NCBI GenBank assembly: GCA_003281795.1
Contig: QCAW01000003.1
Coordinates: 1 to 64,000, forward strand
Direction: 5' to 3'
DNA length: 64,000 nt
Origin: Pelagibacteraceae bacterium AG-345-F21
GTDB lineage: Bacteria > Pseudomonadota > Alphaproteobacteria > Pelagibacterales > Pelagibacteraceae
Shown here one piece after another: positions 38,907-48,767 of this stretch (position 1 is the first letter of the stretch; every line of letters starts with the position of its first letter). Made by a program: the position numbers and the translations under genes. The notes beneath the pieces were generated by a model. That model was given only the letters and a program-made list of their open reading frames with translations, ran no database searches and was not told the origin of the DNA.

Positions 38907-39656
38907 TTGGGACGCATAACTATGAATAAAATAGCAATAATTATACCTTCAAGACTTAATGCTCAAAGATTGCCTAACAAACCTTTGAAAATTATAAACA
39001 ATAAAGAAATGATTCTTCATGTTTATGACTCGGCTATTAAAGCGAAAGTCGGGGAAGTTTTTGTAGCAACGCCTGATCAAAAAATAATTGAAACAGTAAA
39101 AAAAAAAGGAGGAAACGTCATTAAAACATCTGACTCGCATAAAACTGGAACAGATAGAATTTATGAAGTTTTTGAAAAAACTTTAAAAAGTGAACCAGAT
39201 ATTATTATTAATCTTCAAGGAGATATGCCAAATTTAGATCCAAAAGAAATTGTATTTCTTAGCAATTATTTAAAAAAGGGTCTATGTGATATAGCTACTT
39301 TAGCTGCTATTCTTAAGAACGATGAAGTTAATGATCAAAATGTGGTAAAAGTTTTTACAAAACAAGAAATGAAAAAATCAACATTTTCTGTCGCCTCGGA
39401 TTTTCACAGAAATATTACCAATGGACAAAATGATTTTGCATACCATCATATAGGTATTTACGGATTTACTAAAAAGGCGTTAATAAAGTATGTCAATCAA
39501 AATAGAAGTAAGTTAGAGTTAGAAAGAAATTTAGAACAACTAAGAGCCTTAGAAAATCAAATGTCAGTACATGTAGGATTTTTAGAATCTTCACCTTTAA
39601 GTGTTGACACCGAAGAAGATCTAATTGAAATTAAAAAATTGATGAATAAATTATGA
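38907..39656 (+). CDS. kdsB: 3-deoxy-manno-octulosonate cytidylyltransferase
   Basis: IIPSRLNAQRLPNKPL; INLQGDMP; initiation probably at the internal ATG 38922. Confidence 0.93.
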   Translation: MGRITMNKIAIIIPSRLNAQRLPNKPLKIINNKEMILHVYDSAIKAKVGEVFVATPDQKIIETVKKKGGNVIKTSDSHKTGTDRIYEVFEKTLKSEPDIIINLQGDMPNLDPKEIVFLSNYLKKGLCDIATLAAILKNDEVNDQNVVKVFTKQEMKKSTFSVASDFHRNITNGQNDFAYHHIGIYGFTKKALIKYVNQNRSKLELERNLEQLRALENQMSVHVGFLESSPLSVDTEEDLIEIKKLMNKL

Positions 39657-40492
39657 AAATAAAAATTGGAATACAGGGTGAGTTAGGGGCTTATTCTCAT
39701 ATCGCAGCTATAAATTTTAAAAAAGATGCAGAAATCAAAACTTGCGCAACATTCGAAGAAACTTTTAAATTAGCTTACGGTGATACGAATTATAAAATTA
39801 TCATTCCTATCGAAAACTCTTTGGCTGGAAGAGTAGCGGATATTCATTATTTGCTTCCAAAATATAAATTACAAATTCATGGCGAATATTTTTTAAAAGT
39901 AGAACACAATTTACTTTGTAAACCAGAAGCTTCAATTGAAGATATAAAATTTGTAAGAAGTCACGCTCAAGCTCTTGGTCAATGTCAAAATATTATTAAT
40001 AAAAGAAAGTTCAAATCTATTATATCCGCTGATACGGCTGGGTCAGCCAAAGATCTGTCAGAAGGAAATGATAAAACTATTGCAGCTATAGCTTCACAAT
40101 TATCTGCTCAAATATATAATTTAAAAATTTTAGAAAAAAATATTGAAGATGAAAAAGGTAATGTGACTCGTTTCTTAATAATGGGAAAAAATGTAGAGCA
40201 ACCAGAGTATAAAAAAGAAAAAAAATTTATAACAAGCTGTATTTTTAGGGTCAAAAGTGAACCGTCTGCTCTTTATAAATGTTTAGGCGGGTTTGCAACA
40301 AACCAAGTCAATTTAACAAAATTAGAAAGTTTTTCTGTAAAAAATACATTTGACCAAGCAAACTTTTATTTAGACCTTGATGGCCATCTTGATCAACCTG
40401 AAGTTAACAAAGCTATGGAAGAACTTGGATTTCATACAGAAACTCTAGACATATTAGGGGTATATGAAGCCTCAACTTTCAGGCAAAAATAG
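39653..40492 (+). CDS. pheA: Prephenate dehydratase
   Basis: GIQGELGAYSHIAA; IPIENSLAGRVADIH; ACT domain. Confidence 0.95.
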   Translation: MKIKIGIQGELGAYSHIAAINFKKDAEIKTCATFEETFKLAYGDTNYKIIIPIENSLAGRVADIHYLLPKYKLQIHGEYFLKVEHNLLCKPEASIEDIKFVRSHAQALGQCQNIINKRKFKSIISADTAGSAKDLSEGNDKTIAAIASQLSAQIYNLKILEKNIEDEKGNVTRFLIMGKNVEQPEYKKEKKFITSCIFRVKSEPSALYKCLGGFATNQVNLTKLESFSVKNTFDQANFYLDLDGHLDQPEVNKAMEELGFHTETLDILGVYEASTFRQK

Positions 40493-40548
40493 TCCACAAA
40501 ATTTAAAACTACCCTTGTAGTATTTAAATTGATCTTGATATACTCATA

Positions 40549-40643
40549 TTGAGGTTGGCATCAGGTGGATGTTTCATAAACCCGGTCAGGTCTGAAAAGA
40601 AGCAGCCGTAGTGAAAATTATTCAGGTTGTTGCCTGCCTCTTT
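40549..40643 (+). ncRNA. ffs: Signal recognition particle 4.5S RNA, small type
   Basis: ggtcaggtctgaaaagaagcagcc domain IV core; terminal helix gaggttggcatc / gttgcctgcctc. Confidence 0.9.
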
Positions 40644-40646
40644 GAA

Positions 40647-42326
40647 ATGACAAATAAAATTCTAGCTCTTAAATATAGGCCTCAAGAATTTAAAGATTTA
40701 ATTGGTCAAGAGGTCATGACTCAAACGATTACTAATGCCATAAAACTTGGCAAAACTCCAAATGCTTATCTTCTAACCGGAATTAGGGGAGTAGGAAAAA
40801 CAACGACTGCAAGGTTGATTGCAAAAGCTTTAAATTGTCAAAAAAATGAAAATTCTCAAATAACTTGTTCAAGTGAAAAATTTTGCCCTTCATGTCAGGA
40901 AATTATTAATTCTAATCATATGGATATTTTAGAAATGGATGCAGCTTCTAAAACAGGAATCGATGATATAAGAGAAATAATTGAGAATTCGAAATACAGT
41001 CCTACAAGTGCAAAGTTTAAAATATTTATAATAGACGAAGTACACATGCTTTCTAAACAAGCTTTTAATGGTTTGTTAAAAACTTTGGAAGAACCTCCTC
41101 CAAGTTTAAAATTTATTCTTGCAACAACTGAACCAAGAAAAATACCTGTTACCGTACTGTCCAGATGTCAAAGATTTGATCTTAAAAGAGTAAGCGTAGA
41201 AATTTTATGCGATCATTTGAAAAAAATTTGTTTAAAAGAAAATGGGAAAATTTCTGATGAAGCAATCAAGATAATCGCCAGAACATCAGAAGGCTCGGTA
41301 AGAGATGCAATTTCGCTTTTGGATAGAGCTTTAATTTCTCAATCAATAGATAATAATCAAATAGAAGAAAAAGATGTTAGAGACATGCTTGGTTTAGCGG
41401 ATAAAAGCAAAATTATTAATCTTGTTAAAGAGATTTTAAATGGAAATGAAAAATTAGCATTAAAAGAATTAAAAGATTTAATAAACGAGGGCATAGAAGC
41501 TAAAAATTTTCTAAATGATATTTTAGAAGTTCTATACCTTTTCAGCAGGAGAATAAATCTAGGGTCTCTTGAAAAAGATGTAACAATTTCTGAAGCTGAA
41601 ATACAACTTGTAGAAACTTATTCAAAAAATATAGATATGACAGATATAGGCTTGTTTTGGCAACTTACAATAAAAACTATGGATGATTTAAAAATTATTG
41701 GAAATGAAAATTTAGCATTAGAAATGTATGTAATGCAATTAATTCATCTGAAAGATATAGAAAACGAAAAGGTGATTGGAAGCGATACAAACACTGAAGA
41801 GAATGTAAAACCAAAAAATAATTTAATAGGAAAAAAAAGTGATGATAAAATTTTAGAAAACGATCTAACAACTCAAGTAAAAAATCAACTCAAAAGTACG
41901 AATCAAATAAAAACTAACCCAATAAAAAATATTTCTTCAGAGAAAAATAATATTAAAGCAAATATAAAAAGTTTTAAAGATTTAATAGATTTAGCAAATA
42001 GAGAAAAAGAAGTTGAACTTAAGTTTGATTTAGAGCGAAACGTAAAGCTCGTTAGCTTTAATAAAGGTAAAATAGACATTAGTTTTAATGAAAATTTAAA
42101 TAAAAATTTTATAAAAAACCTTACAGAAAAACTTTTGTTATGGACCGGAGAGAGATGGATTATATCTTTAAGCAAAAACAATGATGCAAAAAGTATTTAT
42201 GAGCAAAATATAGAGCAAAAATCTTCAATATTGGACGAGTTTAACAAAGGTAATTTGGCTAAAAAAATTCAAAATGCTTTTCCGGACGCTGAGCTAATTG
42301 ATATTCAGGAGGATAATAATGACTAA
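40647..42326 (+). CDS. dnaX: DNA polymerase III subunits gamma/tau
   Basis: MTNKILALKYRPQEFKDLIGQE start (12 codons 3' of track start, which lies inside ffs); GIRGVGKTTTARLIAKALNC. Confidence 0.96.
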   Translation: MTNKILALKYRPQEFKDLIGQEVMTQTITNAIKLGKTPNAYLLTGIRGVGKTTTARLIAKALNCQKNENSQITCSSEKFCPSCQEIINSNHMDILEMDAASKTGIDDIREIIENSKYSPTSAKFKIFIIDEVHMLSKQAFNGLLKTLEEPPPSLKFILATTEPRKIPVTVLSRCQRFDLKRVSVEILCDHLKKICLKENGKISDEAIKIIARTSEGSVRDAISLLDRALISQSIDNNQIEEKDVRDMLGLADKSKIINLVKEILNGNEKLALKELKDLINEGIEAKNFLNDILEVLYLFSRRINLGSLEKDVTISEAEIQLVETYSKNIDMTDIGLFWQLTIKTMDDLKIIGNENLALEMYVMQLIHLKDIENEKVIGSDTNTEENVKPKNNLIGKKSDDKILENDLTTQVKNQLKSTNQIKTNPIKNISSEKNNIKANIKSFKDLIDLANREKEVELKFDLERNVKLVSFNKGKIDISFNENLNKNFIKNLTEKLLLWTGERWIISLSKNNDAKSIYEQNIEQKSSILDEFNKGNLAKKIQNAFPDAELIDIQEDNND

Positions 42327-42639
42327 TTTTAGTGATATGCTTTCAAAAGCGAAAGCTATGCAAGATAAAATGAAAGAAGCACAAGAACAAATAAAAAAAA
42401 TTGAGGTAGAAGGGGAAGCTGGAGGAAATCTTGTTAAAGTTATTCTATCTGGCGATTATGAATTAAAATCGATTATTATAAGTGAAGCTGCTAAAAAAGA
42501 AGATCAAGAAATTATTAACGATTTAATCAAAGCAGCTTATAATAATGCAAAAGAAAACCTTAAAAAAAAATCTGCTGAAGAATTGTCCAAAGTAACCGGC
42601 GGACTAAATTTGCCTCTTGACTTTAAACTTCCCTTTTAA
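42319..42639 (+). CDS. ybaB: YbaB/EbfC family nucleoid-associated protein
   Basis: MTNFSDMLSKAKAMQDKM; aggagg SD inside dnaX end; track start 42298 is less likely. Confidence 0.93.
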   Translation: MTNFSDMLSKAKAMQDKMKEAQEQIKKIEVEGEAGGNLVKVILSGDYELKSIIISEAAKKEDQEIINDLIKAAYNNAKENLKKKSAEELSKVTGGLNLPLDFKLPF

Positions 42640-43244
42640 TGAACAATGATATTCCAGAAATAAATGAGTTAATCTTACAATTTTCTAAACTTCCAGGCTT
42701 AGGCCCGAAATCAGCAAAAAGAATAATCTTAAAATTAATTAACAATAAAGATAATATGGTAAAACCTTTAGCCAAATCTTTAGCTCAAGTTTATAAAAAT
42801 GTTGTTCGTTGTGTAGACTGTGGGAATTTAAAAGTAATAGATAGAGTCTGTATATGCAGTTCTGATAATTCTTATGACAAAATTTGCGTAGTTGAGAATC
42901 TTGCTGATATGTGGGTTATAGACTCAGCAAACATTTATAAAGGTCACTACCATATTTTAGGAGGAACTTTAAATTCAAGTGAGAATTACGAGCAAAAAAA
43001 TTTATTAATTGAGTCTTTAGTAAAAAGAATTAAAAAAAATAATCTTAAAGAGGTAATTATTGCAACAAGCGCTACTGTAGAAGGACAAACTACAGCTCAT
43101 TACATAGAGGATACAATAAAAAACGATAAGATTAAAATAACAAAATTAGCTCAAGGCTTACCTGTTGGTGGAGAGATAGAACAGCTAGACGACGGCACAT
43201 TGCTTTCAGCTTTTAAAAATAGGGTACCAGTTACCGAAAACTAA
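42639..43244 (+). CDS. recR: Recombination protein RecR
   Basis: [15 protein letters not shown]; Cys4 zinc motif; Toprim. Confidence 0.96.
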   Translation: MNNDIPEINELILQFSKLPGLGPKSAKRIILKLINNKDNMVKPLAKSLAQVYKNVVRCVDCGNLKVIDRVCICSSDNSYDKICVVENLADMWVIDSANIYKGHYHILGGTLNSSENYEQKNLLIESLVKRIKKNNLKEVIIATSATVEGQTTAHYIEDTIKNDKIKITKLAQGLPVGGEIEQLDDGTLLSAFKNRVPVTEN

Positions 43245-45385
43245 GATATTGCTTTTTTCTCTAATCTCTTTTTATGTAAGAGTGGTTCGGTATATCCCGA
43301 AGGTTGAATTCTACAATTAAAAACTAATTCACAAGCTGCTGAAAAAGCTAAAGAATTATCAAAATTATCAGACATTTTTTTATAATTTGGATCTTTTTCA
43401 TTTTGTTTATCAACTATTTTTGCCATTTTCTTCATAGCTGACATTAATTGATCTTTAGTACAAACTTTATGGTGCAACCAATTTGCTAGATGAGTAGAAG
43501 ATATTCTTAGTGTTGCTCTATCCTCCATTAATCCAACATTGTTTATATCAGGAACTTTCGAACAGCCTACTCCCTGGTCAATCCATCTTACCACATACCC
43601 TAAGATACTTTGTGAATTATTTTCGATCTCTCGATTTATATCTTCTATAGCCCAATTAGGTCTATCTGCTTTGGGTATTTCTAAAAGATCTTCTAATTCA
43701 GCTTTTTTTCGCGTCTTTATTTTTTCTTGTTCATCAAAAACGTTGATTTTATGATAATGAATAGAATGTAAAGTCGCAGCAGTAGGCGATGGAACCCAAG
43801 CACAATTTGCTCCAGATTTCGGATGAATAATTTTTTGATCCATCATATCTTTCATTTTATCGGGCATTGCCCACATTCCTTTACCTATTTGTGCTTTTCC
43901 TGAAAAACCGCACTCTAAACCAATATCTACGTTCCAATTTTCATAAGAATTTAGCCAAGTCGATTTTTTCATTTCACTTTTAAAAATCATGGGGCCAGCT
44001 TCGAATGAAGAAAACATCTCATCACCAGTTCTGTCTAAAAAGCCTGTATTGATAAAAACTATTCTATCCTTTACCTCTCTTATGCACTCTTTTAAGTTAA
44101 CCGTCGTTCTTCTCTCTTCATCCATTATACCTACTTTGATCGAGTATCTTTTCATTTTTAAAACATCCTCAACTTTATTGAACAAAATATTTGTAAAAGC
44201 TACTTCTTCGGGTCCATGCATTTTTGGTTTAACAATGTAAAAGGAGCCTACTCTTGAATTTTTTTTATTCTCAAAATCATGAAGCGCACACAAACTAGAA
44301 ATAAATGCGTCCATTATACCCTCTGGAATTTCAGATCCATCTTTAAGAATAATAGAAGAATTCCTCATTAAATGTCCCACATTTCTATTTAACAATAAAG
44401 CTCTTCCATGAAGTTTTAATTTTTTTCCGTCTTTAGAAATATAATTTCGATCAGAATTAAGTTTTCGTACAAATTTTTTCCCGTTCTTTTCTATATTTGC
44501 TGTTAAATTGCCTTTCATTAATCCTAACCAATTTCTGTAGCATTTTATTTTGTCTTTTGCGTCCACAGCAGCTACAGAGTCCTCGTTATCAACAATAGTT
44601 GAAAGAGCCGACTCAATAACTATATCGGAAATATTTGCTTTGTCTTGCTTTCCGATTCTACTTTTAGAGTCAATAATAATATCTAAATGAAGTTTATTAT
44701 TTTTTAATAAGATTGAGCTGGGATTGGATTTGTCACCATTATATCCAATAAATTTATTTTCATCCTCTAAATAAGTTTCATTATCATTAATTATTATTGA
44801 TAATTTATTACCATTAATTTTCAGTTTTGAAACTTCCTTCCAACTCCCTCTTTGCAAAGAAAAAATCTGATCAAAAAATTCTTTCACGTACGAAATTACT
44901 TTATCTCCTCTTTCTTCTTGATAATTTTGTCCTATTTTTCCGGGGATCACATCAGTTCCATACAATGCGTCGTAAAGACTTCCCCATCGGGCATTAGCTG
45001 CATTCAAAACATATCTTGCATTATCAACTGGAACTACCAACTGAGGACCTGCTATTGAAGAAATTTCATCATCTACATTTGAAGTAGTAATTTTAAAATC
45101 ATTTTTTTTATCAATAATATAAGAAATAGATTTTAAAAATTTTTTGTATTCATTTTTATCAAAATTTTTTCCAACATTATTCAAATGCCAACTATCAATT
45201 TTTTTTTGTATTATTTGTCTCTTATCAAGTAATTCTTTGTTTTTTAAAGATAGATCGTGAACTACTTTTGCAAATTCAATCCAAAACTCATCAGGTTTTA
45301 TTTTTGTCCCAGGAAATACTTCTTTAGTTATAAATTCAAATAAATGTGAATTTATTTTTAATCCATTTTTTTCAACATGATTCAT
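43241..45385 (-). CDS. glcB: Malate synthase G
   Basis: 714 aa; [21 protein letters not shown]. Confidence 0.97.
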   Translation of the reverse strand: MNHVEKNGLKINSHLFEFITKEVFPGTKIKPDEFWIEFAKVVHDLSLKNKELLDKRQIIQKKIDSWHLNNVGKNFDKNEYKKFLKSISYIIDKKNDFKITTSNVDDEISSIAGPQLVVPVDNARYVLNAANARWGSLYDALYGTDVIPGKIGQNYQEERGDKVISYVKEFFDQIFSLQRGSWKEVSKLKINGNKLSIIINDNETYLEDENKFIGYNGDKSNPSSILLKNNKLHLDIIIDSKSRIGKQDKANISDIVIESALSTIVDNEDSVAAVDAKDKIKCYRNWLGLMKGNLTANIEKNGKKFVRKLNSDRNYISKDGKKLKLHGRALLLNRNVGHLMRNSSIILKDGSEIPEGIMDAFISSLCALHDFENKKNSRVGSFYIVKPKMHGPEEVAFTNILFNKVEDVLKMKRYSIKVGIMDEERRTTVNLKECIREVKDRIVFINTGFLDRTGDEMFSSFEAGPMIFKSEMKKSTWLNSYENWNVDIGLECGFSGKAQIGKGMWAMPDKMKDMMDQKIIHPKSGANCAWVPSPTAATLHSIHYHKINVFDEQEKIKTRKKAELEDLLEIPKADRPNWAIEDINREIENNSQSILGYVVRWIDQGVGCSKVPDINNVGLMEDRATLRISSTHLANWLHHKVCTKDQLMSAMKKMAKIVDKQNEKDPNYKKMSDNFDNSLAFSAACELVFNCRIQPSGYTEPLLHKKRLEKKAIS

Positions 45386-45394
45386 TTTAGCACC

Positions 45395-45545
45395 AATCTC
45401 AACCCCATCTGTTTTGGTACCTGAGAGATTTACTCCTTCGGTGAGATTTTCATCTCTTTCCAGAATATTAATTTTGCGGTCCTTTTGCCTGAGAGTTTCC
45501 GGGGTGGTTGCTCCTTCGGCGCTATATTTAAATAGTCTCTCCCGA
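45395..45545 (-). promoter_or_regulatory. Tandem glycine riboswitch upstream of malate synthase
   Basis: Minus strand shows two aptamer signatures: gcgccgaaggagcaacc...ctctcaggcaaaaggacc and accgaaggagtaaatctctcaggtacc. Confidence 0.93.
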
Positions 45546-45670
45546 TTTGCCTATTTTGACTCAGCTATCTTTCAAAGTCAAACATATACTGGGCAAATAT
45601 TATTCAAATTGACAATTTACTGACTTAATTGAATTCTATTAAAAGTAGAATTATAATAATATTTATTTAA

Positions 45671-46777
45671 ATGAAAAATTATTTAGAGTTTGAAAAAGAG
45701 ATTAAATCATTAGAAGAAAAAGTTGATGAACTTAAAAGCCCTTTTGGTTCTGAAGGTATATCAGAAGTAGATACTAAAAAAATACAAAACACTCAATTTG
45801 AAATAAATGAAAAACTTAAACAAACTTACGCTGACTTAAACAGTTGGCAAAAAACTTTAGTTGCTAGACACGAAGATAGACCTAAAGCTAATTTTTATAT
45901 TAAAAAAATATTTTCTCAATTTACATTATTGTCTGGAGATAGATATTTTGGTGATGACAAATCAGTTATCGCGGGATTTGGATTAATCGATAATAAATCA
46001 GTTTTAATAATCGGCCAGGAAAAAGGTGAAGATTTAAATACTAGAATAGAACGAAATTTTGGAATGATGAGACCTGAAGGGTATAGAAAGTGTATAAGAT
46101 TAATGAAACTTGCAGATAGATTTCAAATTCCAGTAGTATGTTTTATAGATACCCCTGGCGCTTATCCAGGAATTGGAGCTGAACAAAGAGGTCAAGCATC
46201 AGCGATAGCAAATTCAATTGAATGCTGCATGTCATTAACTGTTCCAAATATTTCAATAATTATTGGAGAAGGAGGATCTGGTGGCGCTATTGCTTTAGCA
46301 TCTTCAAATAAAGTTATAATGTTAGAAAATTCTATTTATTCTGTTATTTCTCCAGAAGGATGTGCATCTATACTATGGAGAGATCCCAATAAATCACTTC
46401 AAGCAGCCGAAGCTATGAAACTGACAGCAAAAGATTTATTAAAGTTAGGAATCATTGATGAAATTATTTCAGAACCTTTAGGTGGCGCACATAGAGACCC
46501 TGAAGAAATTGCAAATAATATAAAACAATCAATAATTAATAATTTAAAAAAATTTGAAAATTTATCAAAAGAAGAAATTTACGATCAGAGAAAATCTAAA
46601 TTTTTACAAATCGGAAGAGACAGGGGCTTTAGCAAATCATCAAATTTAAATGACTCAGGTTTAAGTTATAAAGGATCATCTTATATGAAAATTAAATCTC
46701 ACATAACGAAAAACCAATTAATTTATCTGGGCATAGGTATAGTAATAATAGCAAGTTTGGTGTCTATTATTTACTAA
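45671..46777 (+). CDS. accA: Acetyl-CoA carboxylase carboxyltransferase subunit alpha with C-terminal TM extension
   Basis: GEGGSGGAIALASSNKV; ISPEGCASILWRD; hydrophobic tail LIYLGIGIVIIASLVSIIY. Confidence 0.95.
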   Translation: MKNYLEFEKEIKSLEEKVDELKSPFGSEGISEVDTKKIQNTQFEINEKLKQTYADLNSWQKTLVARHEDRPKANFYIKKIFSQFTLLSGDRYFGDDKSVIAGFGLIDNKSVLIIGQEKGEDLNTRIERNFGMMRPEGYRKCIRLMKLADRFQIPVVCFIDTPGAYPGIGAEQRGQASAIANSIECCMSLTVPNISIIIGEGGSGGAIALASSNKVIMLENSIYSVISPEGCASILWRDPNKSLQAAEAMKLTAKDLLKLGIIDEIISEPLGGAHRDPEEIANNIKQSIINNLKKFENLSKEEIYDQRKSKFLQIGRDRGFSKSSNLNDSGLSYKGSSYMKIKSHITKNQLIYLGIGIVIIASLVSIIY

Positions 46778-46858
46778 TTACTGTTGCAAAAAGACAATAT
46801 TCAAAATTTTTTTAATCTTCTATTGACATTTAAACAACAAATCTATTTAAGGTTCACT

Positions 46859-46875
46859 GTTAGCAAATAGCTAAC
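46859..46875 (+). promoter_or_regulatory. Hairpin in cold-shock gene 5' region
   Basis: GTTAGC-aaata-GCTAAC inverted repeat upstream of the csp start. Confidence 0.45.
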
Positions 46876-46908
46876 TAAAGTTAATAAAAATAAGGAAAAG
46901 TAAACAAT

Positions 46909-47121
46909 ATGAGTACACTAAAAGGAAAAGTAAAGTGGTTCAACGGAACTAAAGGATATGGTTTCATTGAAAGAGAAGACAAAGAAAAAGACGTGTTCGT
47001 TCATTCTTCAGCAGTTAGAGAAGCTGGTTTAAAATACTTAAACGAAGGTGATGAGTTAACGTTTGAAGTGGAGAATGGAGAAAAAGGTCCTTCCGCAGTT
47101 AAATTGCAGAAAACATCTTAA
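46909..47121 (+). CDS. Cold-shock domain protein
   Basis: [19 protein letters not shown]...DVFVHSSAV. Confidence 0.96.
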   Translation: MSTLKGKVKWFNGTKGYGFIEREDKEKDVFVHSSAVREAGLKYLNEGDELTFEVENGEKGPSAVKLQKTS

Positions 47122-47146
47122 ATCTTATTTCCAAAACACAAATTAA

Positions 47147-47180
47147 CGGGACATAAAGCTTTAATTAGTTTTTTGTCCCG
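47147..47180 (+). terminator. Possible hairpin after the cold-shock gene
   Basis: cgggaca...tgtcccg inverted repeat with long loop, no T-tract afterwards. Confidence 0.45.
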
Positions 47181-47351
47181 ATAATTTCCTTGAAAAAGAC
47201 ACAATTATTTCTTACATAAGCAACAATGATTATTGTTAACAGATCTTCTACTTTTAAATCTCATTCGCACAGAATGCACGCTAGGCTATTGCTTAGCTTA
47301 TAATCATAAATATATAAATTTAATAAAAATTAAGATAAATATAGAAAGGAC

Positions 47352-47428
47352 GCAGCAGTAGCTCAGTTGGTTAGAGCACTAGTTTGTGGAACTAGGGGTC
47401 GGTGGTTCGAGTCCACCCTGCTGTACCA
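47352..47428 (+). tRNA. tRNA-His (GTG anticodon), CCA encoded
   Basis: Acceptor gcagcag/ctgctgt, anticodon loop ttGTGga in ctagt/actag stem, T-arm ggtggttcgagtccacc. Confidence 0.95.
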
Positions 47429-47432
47429 AAAA

Positions 47433-48767
47433 ATGACGAAAGAAAAAACTAATAAACCTTCAAAAGATTTACCTTTAGGGTTTGTTGACAGAAGTGAAAA
47501 AGAACTACTTGTTAGAGATTTCATAACTTCAAAGATTAAAGAGGTTATGGTTAAGTATGGATTCAAGTACCTCGAAACTCCAAGCTTCGAGTATACTGAT
47601 AGTATTGGAAAATTTCTACCTGACAAAGATCGACCAGATGAAGGAGTTTTTTCGTTTCAAGATGAAAACAAATGGCTTTCTTTGAGATACGATCTTACTG
47701 CTCCACTGGCTCGTTATGTTGCAAAAAATTATTTAGAAATTCCTAAACCATTTAAAAGATATCAACTTGGTACGGTATGGAGAAATGAAAAACCAGGACC
47801 CGGCAGATTTAGAGAGTTTTTACAATTTGATGCTGATTTCGTTGGAACAAAAAGCTTACAAGCAGATGCTGAACTGTGCGTAATGATATCAGAAATTATT
47901 GAAAAGTGTGGATTAAGTAAATCAGAATATATTATAAAAATTTCATCAAGAAAAATTACTGACTCAATTTTTAAAAAAATTAATTTAGAAAATCCCGAAC
48001 AAAAGCTAACTACTTTAAGAGCTTTAGACAAAATTGATCGATTAGGGTGGGATGGTGTTAAACAATTATTAGGCGAAGGGCGAAAAGATAAATCTGGAGA
48101 CTTTACTAAAGGGGCCAACTTAAGTTCAAACAATATTGAAACTATTGAAAAAGAATTAAAAAAAAAAATACCGGAGACAGAGGATCTGAAAGAGATACTG
48201 AGAATATTTGAAGATTACAACTTTAAGAATTTTGAATTTGACCCATCTGTTATAAGAGGTCTTGAGTATTATACTGGTCCAATATTTGAAGTTAATTTAA
48301 AATTTGATGTTAAAAATGACAAAGGACAAGTTATTCAGTTTGGCTCTGTTGGAGGTGGAGGAAGATATGATAATTTAGTTAGTAATTTTGGAAATTATGA
48401 TGCTCCTGCAACAGGCATTTCAATAGGTTTAGATAGATTAGTGTATGCTTTATTGCAAAAAAAAGAGTTTAAAATCAAACAAGCAAAACCTGTTGTAATT
48501 TGCGTTTTTGATAAAAGTTTAATTAAGGAATATATAAAAATCCAAAATGTTTTAAGAAGTGCAGATCTGAGTGTTGAAATTTACCCAGGTGATGGAAAAT
48601 TAAAAAAACAGATGGAATATGCAAATAAAATAAAATCACCTGCTGTAATTCTTTATGGCGAAGATGAACTTAAATCAGGCAAACTAACCTTAAGAGATCT
48701 TAATTCCGGTAACGAAAAATCAATAACAATTAGCGATTTAGTAAATGAAATCAAAAAAATTATCTGA
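47433..48767 (+). CDS. hisS: Histidyl-tRNA synthetase
   Basis: Class II aaRS motifs; GLEYYTGPIFEV; ATG 4 nt after tRNA CCA (track start 47367 is inside the tRNA). Confidence 0.94.
   Translation: MTKEKTNKPSKDLPLGFVDRSEKELLVRDFITSKIKEVMVKYGFKYLETPSFEYTDSIGKFLPDKDRPDEGVFSFQDENKWLSLRYDLTAPLARYVAKNYLEIPKPFKRYQLGTVWRNEKPGPGRFREFLQFDADFVGTKSLQADAELCVMISEIIEKCGLSKSEYIIKISSRKITDSIFKKINLENPEQKLTTLRALDKIDRLGWDGVKQLLGEGRKDKSGDFTKGANLSSNNIETIEKELKKKIPETEDLKEILRIFEDYNFKNFEFDPSVIRGLEYYTGPIFEVNLKFDVKNDKGQVIQFGSVGGGGRYDNLVSNFGNYDAPATGISIGLDRLVYALLQKKEFKIKQAKPVVICVFDKSLIKEYIKIQNVLRSADLSVEIYPGDGKLKKQMEYANKIKSPAVILYGEDELKSGKLTLRDLNSGNEKSITISDLVNEIKKII

Noticed and set aside
40611-40646. Upstream GTG start for dnaX given by ORF track
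   Set aside because: Lies within 4.5S RNA; DnaX homology begins at ATG 40647.
45414-45623. 69-aa plus-strand ORF
   Set aside because: Antisense to the glycine riboswitch; composition is explained by the RNA motif.
47282-47310. TATAAT element upstream of tRNA-His as promoter
   Set aside because: No convincing -35 at normal spacing; TATAAT-like strings are common in this AT-rich DNA.
47363-47626. 87-aa minus-strand ORF containing RVDSNHRPLVPQTSALTN
   Set aside because: Typical spurious translation of an antisense tRNA, overlapping tRNA-His and hisS.
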